From the NCBI GenBank assembly GCA_016793415.1, contig JAEUMC010000985.1, positions 1 to 8,735 on the forward strand: a DNA stretch of 8,735 nt, written 5' to 3'. This DNA is from Devosia sp. Its GTDB lineage: Bacteria; Pseudomonadota; Alphaproteobacteria; Rhizobiales; Devosiaceae. Positions 1-4,799 of this stretch are shown here, one piece after another (the first letter of the stretch is position 1; each line of letters begins with the position of its first letter). The notes below the pieces were generated by a model that saw nothing but the letters and a program-made list of their open reading frames with translations, did not search any database and had not been told where the DNA came from. The translations under genes and the position numbers were made by a program.

Positions 1-5
1 CTTCA

Positions 6-26
6 CCTCCCCCTTTATGGGGGAGG
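6..26. repeat. G/C-rich hairpin repeat (copy A), possible terminator
   Basis: Perfect 8-bp inverted repeat CCTCCCCC / GGGGGAGG at 6-13 and 19-26 with a 5-base loop (TTTAT). It lies 33 bases downstream of the stop codon of the minus-strand cytochrome gene, so it could end that transcript, although no U-run follows it on that strand. It resembles the other CCTCCCC-type hairpins of this window and is probably a dispersed intergenic element that may double as a transcription stop. Confidence 0.55.
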
Positions 27-59
27 CCGGGAGGGGGCCGTCTCTATCAGTCGGCACCT

Positions 60-422
60 CTACCGCTCAGGCATCCCCGCCTCCACCCAGCGCACGAACA
101 GTGCGATCTCCTCGTCCGTCAGCGGGTAGCTGAGGAAGGGCATGCGTGGGGTGCTGATGCCTTTGAGCCGCCGGATCAGCTCGCTGCCGTCCGGGTCACC
201 CGGCAGCAGCACCGGGCCATCCCTGCTGCTGCCGGCGAGCGCCAGGGCGTAGCTGTCGAGGCGGAGGCCGCGGCCGGCGCCCTGAGCCGAATGGCACATC
301 ACGCAGTGCTTGGTGACGATGGGATTGATGTCCGCCCAGGTCGGGGGCTTGTCCACCGCTTCGGCGGCCGCTGCCGCCTGCATGGTGCCGAGCAGAAGTA
401 ATGCGACAAAAGTCCGCTGCAT
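60..422 (-). CDS. Small secreted c-type cytochrome
   Basis: A 120-residue protein with an N-terminal signal peptide (hydrophobic stretch at about 5-20, rich in Ala, probable cleavage near residue 20). One covalent haem-binding motif, CVMCH, is at residues 40-44. Met94, in TPRMPF, is a plausible sixth haem ligand. The C-terminal part (LTDEEIALFVRWVEAGMP, about 101-118) is the last helix seen in short class I-like cytochromes, including the planctomycete-type cytochrome c domain. It should be a periplasmic electron carrier or the haem part of a redox pair; the partner is unknown. The ATG at 422 is preceded by a weak AGGT-type ribosome binding site. It is divergently arranged with the exported protein at 665-1255. 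The haem motif is unambiguous, but the exact subfamily is not settled. Confidence 0.85.
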   Translation of the reverse strand: MQRTFVALLLLGTMQAAAAAEAVDKPPTWADINPIVTKHCVMCHSAQGAGRGLRLDSYALALAGSSRDGPVLLPGDPDGSELIRRLKGISTPRMPFLSYPLTDEEIALFVRWVEAGMPER

Positions 423-477
423 GATGGCGACCTAAGTCAGTATCGGAATGAGACGGCTAAATCGACTTCGTGTGTAC

Positions 478-523
478 GTGCTAGCACATTCGCAATCGAC
501 ATGCGCGCGGCGCATCGAATTCG
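478..523. promoter_or_regulatory. Palindrome cluster in divergent intergenic region
   Basis: Between the divergent cytochrome (start 422) and exported protein (start 665) lie three short palindromes. GTGCTAGCAC (478-487) is a perfect 10-mer. ATGCGC-GCG-GCGCAT (501-515) has 6-bp arms. CGAATTCG (516-523) is a perfect 8-mer that abuts the second. This stretch is less G/C-rich than its surroundings, and a TATATA box at 540-545 could be a -10 element for the rightward gene, although no good -35 is seen. Clustered palindromes between divergent genes suggest operator sites for both, but no regulator is identified. Confidence 0.3.
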
Positions 524-664
524 CCGTCTTCAGACTTGCTATATACGTGTAACACCTGATGAATTTGGCTCCAGCTGTTACTGGTGGGGCCTGTTCGTCG
601 CGTGATATGCTGACCTTGCAGCCGCCGGCCGCCCGCCTGCGGCGTCTCGCGTGGGAGGAAGAAC

Positions 665-1255
665 ATGAGAGGACTGGTTCTGCTTGCACTGGCTGCTTCG
701 TTCTGCCCGATGGTTGCGTCGGCCGCCGATGTCAGCCTCGACGACATGCGCAAGGCCGTCGACAAGTACAAGGACGTGAAGGTGGCGCTGGCCGATGGCT
801 ACATGACACCGGACAACCACTGCGTGTCGGCCGCCAATTCGGGGCTGCCGGCCGAGCTGGGGGCGATGGGGATCCACTATATCAGCCCGAAGCTGCTCGA
901 GATCACCGGCACCGATCCGCGGGTCGACGGCAAGGGCACCTCTACCGATTGGATGCACCCGGCGGTGTTGATCTACGAACCGCAGGCCGATGGATCGCTC
1001 GAGCTGGTGGCGGTGGAGAACCTGGTGTTCCAGGCCGCCTGGGACGCCTCGGGCAAGACCGAGCAACTGGTGCTCAACGGGCGGCAATGGGACCATATGG
1101 CCGACGACCCGGCGACCGCCGGCGACGAGGCGCATGGCTTCATGCCGCATTATGACCAGCATGTCTGGCTCTACCGGGCCAACCCGATGGGCGACCTGAT
1201 GCCGTTCAACCCGGCGGTTACCTGCGACCACGCTCCGGATGCACATAAAATGTAG
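665..1255 (+). CDS. Exported protein of unknown function
   Basis: A 196-residue protein with a clear signal peptide (hydrophobic 4-19, ASAA cleavage near residue 21) and no further membrane segment, so it is expected in the periplasm or secreted. The start is fixed by a strong GGAGGA ribosome binding site at 654-659, five bases before the ATG. The mature part has two cysteines (Cys53 and Cys187) that could form a disulfide, and several histidines, including H71 in GAMGIHY and H157/H162/H166 in HGFMPHYDQHVWLY. This pattern could bind a metal, but that is inference. It looks like a conserved hypothetical family of proteobacteria rather than any enzyme I can name. It is divergent from the small cytochrome and may share its regulation. 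A hairpin follows 22 bases after the stop. Confidence 0.85.
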   Translation: MRGLVLLALAASFCPMVASAADVSLDDMRKAVDKYKDVKVALADGYMTPDNHCVSAANSGLPAELGAMGIHYISPKLLEITGTDPRVDGKGTSTDWMHPAVLIYEPQADGSLELVAVENLVFQAAWDASGKTEQLVLNGRQWDHMADDPATAGDEAHGFMPHYDQHVWLYRANPMGDLMPFNPAVTCDHAPDAHKM

Positions 1256-1277
1256 TCACGGAAATCGGCAGTCGGGA

Positions 1278-1304
1278 CTCCCTCTCCCGTTTACGGGGAG
1301 GGAG
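1278..1304. terminator. Hairpin between convergent genes, probable bidirectional terminator
   Basis: CTCCCTCTCCCGT (1278-1290) pairs with ACGGGGAGGGAG (1293-1304), giving a 12-bp stem with one bulged T and a two-base gap that would open to a small loop. It sits in the 69-base gap between the plus-strand exported protein (ends 1255) and the minus-strand HxlR gene (ends 1325), where a shared terminator is expected. No U-run flanks it. Its sequence is related to the other CTCCCC hairpins of the window, so it may also be a member of that dispersed repeat. Confidence 0.5.
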
Positions 1305-1324
1305 CGCCGACTGCGCGAATGGTG

Positions 1325-1678
1325 CTAGACCGCCGCCCGCGCCGCAAACTCCCGCCGCGCCGTCGCAATCCGTTCGCGGTTGTGGAAGGCGATGGCGCCC
1401 AGTTGCTTGACGCCGCCGACCAGCTCTTCGCCCAGTTCCGTCAGTTCGTATTCGACCCGCGGCGGGATCGTCGCAAAGGCGGTGCGGAGCACGAAGCCGT
1501 CGCGCTCGAGGTCCTTGAGCGTTGCGGCCAGCTGCTTCTGCGCAACGCCTCCGACATCGCGGGCGATCTCGCCGAAACGCATGCGGCCGGTTTCCAGCGC
1601 CACCAGCACCGGCACGGTCCAGCGCGCCCCGGTCAGGTCGAACATTTCGCGGACGATGGTCAGGTCTGGCTGGGTCAT
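1325..1678 (-). CDS. HxlR-family winged-helix transcriptional regulator
   Basis: A 117-residue MarR-like/HxlR DNA-binding protein. The family pattern is seen in order: GARWTVPVLVAL (helix 1, about 17-28), RMRFGEIARDVGG-VAQKQLAATLKDLERDGFVLR (helix-turn-helix, about 32-65), and the wing PPRVEYELTELGEEL (72-86). A longer reading from GTG at 1696 is possible. The ATG at 1678 is preferred because GAGGTG lies five bases upstream and the protein then starts at the usual family position. The protein contains no cysteine, so it cannot use the N-terminal thiol sensing known for some relatives such as HypR or QorR. It lies 95 bases downstream of mrpG on the same strand and may be read from the operon or from its own leader. 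The target is unknown; autoregulation is plausible. Confidence 0.9.
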   Translation of the reverse strand: MTQPDLTIVREMFDLTGARWTVPVLVALETGRMRFGEIARDVGGVAQKQLAATLKDLERDGFVLRTAFATIPPRVEYELTELGEELVGGVKQLGAIAFHNRERIATARREFAARAAV

Positions 1679-1684
1679 TCGGGC

Positions 1685-1726
1685 ACCTCGATTCACGTCG
1701 AGGTACCCTGCACCGGCAAGCTTGCC
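1685..1726. promoter_or_regulatory. Inverted repeats in the HxlR gene leader (candidate operator)
   Basis: Two dyads lie just upstream of the HxlR start at 1678. ACCTCGA (1685-1691) and TCGAGGT (1698-1704) form a 7-bp inverted repeat with a 6-base spacer; its inner half includes the ribosome binding site. GGCAAGCTTGCC (1715-1726) is a perfect 12-bp palindrome. HxlR proteins bind dyad sites as dimers and many repress their own genes, so this is a reasonable operator candidate. No convincing -35/-10 pair was found, so the promoter position is open. Confidence 0.4.
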
Positions 1727-1755
1727 ACAGGCTTACAGGTGCACTCTCAGCGGGA

Positions 1756-1773
1756 CGCAAAGCATGCTTTGCG
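1756..1773. repeat. Perfect 18-bp palindrome touching the mrpG stop codon
   Basis: CGCAAAGCA followed directly by TGCTTTGCG is a perfect 18-bp palindrome. It begins at the base after the mrpG TAG stop (complement of 1774-1776). As RNA it can fold into a 7-bp stem with a CAUG loop. No U-run follows on the minus strand, so it is a poor classical intrinsic terminator. It could stabilise the 3' end of the mrp message, attenuate read-through into the HxlR gene, or be a protein-binding site. Confidence 0.5.
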
Positions 1774-2118
1774 CTACTTGTCCTTGTCCGCTGACCCGTC
1801 CCGCGCTTCCTCGATGCGGTCGCGGAACAGCGTCGCCCGCGCCAGAAGCATCAGGGTCACCGGGGTGGTCACGGTGACGAACAGGAAGATCACCAGTTCA
1901 TGCACCACCAGGCGTTGCTGGGTGACGCTGAAGAAGATGGCCGAGGCGAGGAGGATCAGCCCGCCGCCCATGCTGGTGCCCATGGTGGGGGCGTGGATGC
2001 GGCGGTAGAAATCGGGGAAGCGGACGAGGCCGAGGCACCCCGCCATGGTGAGGCCGGCGCCGACGACGACGCACACCGAGACGAGGATCGCCAGCCAGAG
2101 CGGCAGTTCGTCGATCAT
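1774..2118 (-). CDS. mrpG: Mrp cation/proton antiporter subunit G
   Basis: A 114-residue membrane protein with three predicted membrane helices (about 6-30, 50-65, 70-95) and a short charged cytoplasmic tail ending in DKDK. The loop RFPDFYRRIHAPTMG (33-47) and the segment TTPVTLMLLARA (84-95) are hallmarks of the MnhG/PhaG family, whose usual length is about 110-125 residues. It is a small accessory subunit needed for assembly and activity of the Mrp Na+(K+)/H+ antiporter. The ATG overlaps the mrpF stop by four bases (ATGA), which suggests translational coupling. It is the last gene of the operon. Confidence 0.95.
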   Translation of the reverse strand: MIDELPLWLAILVSVCVVVGAGLTMAGCLGLVRFPDFYRRIHAPTMGTSMGGGLILLASAIFFSVTQQRLVVHELVIFLFVTVTTPVTLMLLARATLFRDRIEEARDGSADKDK

Positions 2119-2396
2119 TCGATCACCTCGCCGCGCATCAGGAACTTGGCCAGCGCCACCGTGCCGACGAAGCCGAGCAGGCCAATCAGCATGGCGAGTT
2201 CGAAATAGATGGTCGAGCCGGTGCGGATGCCCAGCGTCACCAGCAGCAACAGGCCGACGACGTAGAGCGCGTCGAGCGCCAGGATGCGATCCTGGGCGCG
2301 GGGCCCTCGCACCATGCGATAGAGCGTCGCCAGCATGCCGACCCCCAGCATCAGCTGAGCGGCGAAGAGGCTCCAGTCGAGGATCATCTGGCTCAT
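2115..2396 (-). CDS. mrpF: Mrp cation/proton antiporter subunit F
   Basis: A 93-residue membrane protein with three helices (about 8-27, 40-60, 66-86). The motif GPRAQDRILALDAL (31-44) is the signature of MnhF/PhaF proteins, and the acidic residues in it (Asp36, Asp42) are conserved in the family. A longer reading up to 2450 exists but would add an unrelated N-terminus. The ATG at 2396 is chosen because it overlaps the mrpE stop by four bases, as at the other junctions, and gives normal family length. It forms part of the inner-membrane antiporter complex with MrpE and MrpG. Confidence 0.95.
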   Translation of the reverse strand: MSQMILDWSLFAAQLMLGVGMLATLYRMVRGPRAQDRILALDALYVVGLLLLVTLGIRTGSTIYFELAMLIGLLGFVGTVALAKFLMRGEVIE

Positions 2397-2878
2397 TCGA
2401 AAATCTCCAGCAGCAGCCGCTCGTAGCGGTGCCTGACCGTGGCGATCCATTCGTCCTTGTCGATCAGGTCGAGCACGTGGATCAGCACGGTGTTGCGCTC
2501 GCCGTCATATTCGAGCCAGGCGCTGCCGGGGGTGGCGGTGAGGAGGCACGCCAGCACTGCCAGCCCGAATTGGTTGGTGAGCTTGAGTTCCATCTTGATG
2601 AAGCCGGCCGAGGGTTCGGCTCTCGGGTTGATCAGGATCAGCAGCACCGCGATGTTGGAGCGGATGATGTCGATGCCGGCCACCACGACCAGTTGCAGCA
2701 GGCTGAAGAGGCGCCGGAACCGCACCCGCCCCGGCAGCACGGCGGCGGCGGCGAGCGACACCACAATGGCGACGGCGCCGCCGAGGAGGATCTGGCCCAG
2801 CCCGATCGACTGCTGCAGCACCAGCCACAGGATCAGCAGCGCCGCGGCCAGCACCGGGTACGGGAAGAGCCGCTTCAT
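2393..2878 (-). CDS. mrpE: Mrp cation/proton antiporter subunit E
   Basis: A 161-residue protein with two hydrophobic segments at the N-terminus (about 5-22 and 28-50), further hydrophobic stretches at about 58-84 and 101-115, and a cytoplasmic C-terminal domain. The family motif DIIRSNIAVL (70-79) and the segment TPGSAWLEYDGE followed by VLIHVLD (116-137) match MnhE/PhaE. The usual family length is about 158-170 residues. The ATG at 2878 overlaps the mrpD stop by four bases. In the Mrp complex MrpE is one of the small subunits; it is thought to help assembly and is not a channel-forming subunit on its own. Confidence 0.95.
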   Translation of the reverse strand: MKRLFPYPVLAAALLILWLVLQQSIGLGQILLGGAVAIVVSLAAAAVLPGRVRFRRLFSLLQLVVVAGIDIIRSNIAVLLILINPRAEPSAGFIKMELKLTNQFGLAVLACLLTATPGSAWLEYDGERNTVLIHVLDLIDKDEWIATVRHRYERLLLEIFE

Positions 2879-4464
2879 GGCGCTGCTCCCTTGGGCAGCA
2901 CGACATCCATGTAGCCGGTGGGCGAATGGATGAACGCCGCCGTTTCGGTGAAGAACGCCATGGCCGGGCCGGCAGCCAGCGCCAGCAGCACACACAGCGT
3001 CAGCAGCAGCACGATCGGGGCGAGTTCGGCGGTGCGGACGCGTGGCGGCTCGCTCTCGGGCAGCGAGGTCCAGAAGATGTTGATGCCGTTGCGCACCATC
3101 GCCACCAGCACCAGGAAGCCCGAGCCGATCAGTGCGGCGATGAACCACCAGGTGGCGGCGGTCGGGCCGGCGCCGAGCGCGGCCGAGATCATGGCGAATT
3201 TCGAGACGAACCCGGAGAGCGGCGGCAGGCCGGCCATGATCAGCGCGGCAATGGCAAAGCACCAGCTGACCAGCGTCGCGGCGCCGGGCACGGTGCGGCT
3301 CACTTCCTCGCCGTCATCGGGCGCTTCTTCTTCGTCGCCGTAGATTTCGAGCGACACCGCCAGCACCTGCGCTTCGGCCGGCAGGATCTGGTCGATCACG
3401 TCCTTGAGCAGGAACAGCGCACCGGCGGCGAGGGTTGCGACCACCACGTAGTAGAGCGCGCCGCTGGTCACCCCGGGCGCATTGTAGCCGACGGCCAGCA
3501 GGAGCGTCCCGGCGGAAACCAGGATCAGGTAGCTCGCCAGCCGGTCGAGCGCCTTGCTGGAAAGGGCGCCGATGCTGCCAAAGGCGATGGTGGCGAGCCC
3601 CAGCACCAGCAGCACGTTCTGCCCGAAGGCCAGCTCCGGGCCCGAGGCATTGGCGAAGACCAGGGTCCAGAGCCTGAGGATGGCGTAGAACCCCACCTTG
3701 GTCATCACTGCGAACAGGGCGGCGACCGGTGGCGCGGCGGAGGAATAGGTGCGCGGCAGCCAGAAATGCAGCGGCCAGGAGCCGGCCTTGATCAGGAAGG
3801 CGACCCCCAGCACGGCGGCGCCGGCATCGAACAGCCCGCGATCGTCGGGGGCGATCAGCGGCACGGCGCGGGCGATATCGGCCATGTTGAGCGTGCCGGT
3901 GGTGGCATAGATCAGCGCCACGCCGATGAGGAACAGGAACGAGGCGACGAGGTTGATGGCGATATAGTGCAGCGCCGCCTTCACCTGGTTGCGGCCCCCG
4001 CCATGCAGCGCCAGGCCATAGGAGGCGGCAAGCAGCAGTTCGAAGAAGACGAACAGGTTGAACAGGTCGCCGGTCAGGAAGGCGCCGTTGAGCCCCATAG
4101 TCAGGGCATGGAACAGCGGGAAGAAGTTGGCGCCGCGGCTGTGCCAGCGCGCCGAAGCATAGACCAGGGCGGCGAGCGACAGGATCGAGGTGACGAGCAC
4201 CATCACCGCCGCGAGGCGATCGGCGACGAGCACGATGCCGAACGGTACCGGCCAGTTGCCGAGCGGATAGACGGCTGCGAGGCTCCCATTCGACCGCGCC
4301 AGCACCACCAGCAGCAGGATCGCCACCAGCAGCGAGGCGACGGAAAAGGCGAGATTGAGCCTCACCCGGCTGACCGAACGGAGGTTGCCGAGCAGCAGGT
4401 TGGCGATCACCGCCGCCATCGGCACGAGGATGGGCAGGATGGCGATGTGGTTGAGCTCGGCCAT
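2875..4464 (-). CDS. mrpD: Mrp cation/proton antiporter subunit D (complex I NuoN/M-like)
   Basis: A 529-residue polytopic membrane protein with about 14 helices, homologous to the proton-pumping antiporter-like subunits of respiratory complex I. Expected ion-path residues are visible: Glu142 in the helix with FFELLLAASYG, Lys226 in FLIKAGSWPLHFWLP, and Lys256 in FAVMTKVGFYAILR. The stretch WLPRTYSSAAPPVAALFAVMTKVG (235-258) is the proton-antiporter signature. Between two helices lies a strongly acidic loop (DEEEAPDDGEE, 377-387). With MrpA it should form the ion-translocating core that exchanges Na+ or K+ for H+. Its ATG overlaps the mrpC stop by one base (TGATG). Confidence 0.96.
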   Translation of the reverse strand: MAELNHIAILPILVPMAAVIANLLLGNLRSVSRVRLNLAFSVASLLVAILLLVVLARSNGSLAAVYPLGNWPVPFGIVLVADRLAAVMVLVTSILSLAALVYASARWHSRGANFFPLFHALTMGLNGAFLTGDLFNLFVFFELLLAASYGLALHGGGRNQVKAALHYIAINLVASFLFLIGVALIYATTGTLNMADIARAVPLIAPDDRGLFDAGAAVLGVAFLIKAGSWPLHFWLPRTYSSAAPPVAALFAVMTKVGFYAILRLWTLVFANASGPELAFGQNVLLVLGLATIAFGSIGALSSKALDRLASYLILVSAGTLLLAVGYNAPGVTSGALYYVVVATLAAGALFLLKDVIDQILPAEAQVLAVSLEIYGDEEEAPDDGEEVSRTVPGAATLVSWCFAIAALIMAGLPPLSGFVSKFAMISAALGAGPTAATWWFIAALIGSGFLVLVAMVRNGINIFWTSLPESEPPRVRTAELAPIVLLLTLCVLLALAAGPAMAFFTETAAFIHSPTGYMDVVLPKGAAP

Positions 4465-4799
4465 CAGTCGAGCTTTCCATCGACATGGTCGTTGCCGGTC
4501 AAACCGCGAGCGGCCAGCAGCACCACGAGGAACAAGGCCGTCATGGCAAAGCCGATGACGATGGCGGTGAGCACCAGGGCCTGCGGCACCGGATCGACAT
4601 AGTCGCCCGGATTGGCATTGGCGCCATCGAGGATGGGGGCGGCATCCATGCGCAGCCGGCCCATGGCGAGGATGAACAGGTTCACCGCGTACGAAATCAG
4701 CGACAGCCCGATGATCACCTGAAAGGTGCGGGGGCGAAGGATCAGGTAGACGCCGGAGGCGGCGAGGATGCCGATGGCGGCCGCAAGGATCAGTTCCAT
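4464..4799 (-). CDS. mrpC: Mrp cation/proton antiporter subunit C (NuoK-like)
   Basis: A 111-residue protein with three membrane helices (about 3-21, 27-47, 72-96), homologous to the small NuoK subunit of complex I. The segment DPVPQALVLTAIVIGFAMTA (69-88) is the family hallmark. The start is the ATG at 4799, overlapping the end of the mrpA(B) gene by ten bases. A longer reading in this frame extends back to 5069, but the extra part is only a shadow of the upstream gene. It is an essential small subunit that packs between MrpA and MrpD in known Mrp structures. Confidence 0.96.
   Translation of the reverse strand: MELILAAAIGILAASGVYLILRPRTFQVIIGLSLISYAVNLFILAMGRLRMDAAPILDGANANPGDYVDPVPQALVLTAIVIGFAMTALFLVVLLAARGLTGNDHVDGKLD

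Noticed and set aside
536..564. Possible -35/-10 promoter TTGCTA ... ATGAAT upstream of the exported protein
   Set aside because: The -10 box matches the consensus at only three of six positions, so it is not listed as a promoter.
432..771. Minus-strand small frames in the intergenic region upstream of the cytochrome
   Set aside because: No ribosome binding site and no recognisable feature; they overlap the leader and start of the exported protein gene.
578..1246. 222-codon minus-strand frame opposite the exported protein
   Set aside because: The plus-strand frame has a strong ribosome binding site, a signal peptide and natural composition; the minus frame has none of these.
2926..4602. 558-codon plus-strand open frame opposite mrpD and mrpC
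   Set aside because: The same kind of low-complexity, Gln/Gly/Asp/Arg-rich shadow of membrane protein genes, with no domain or ribosome binding site.
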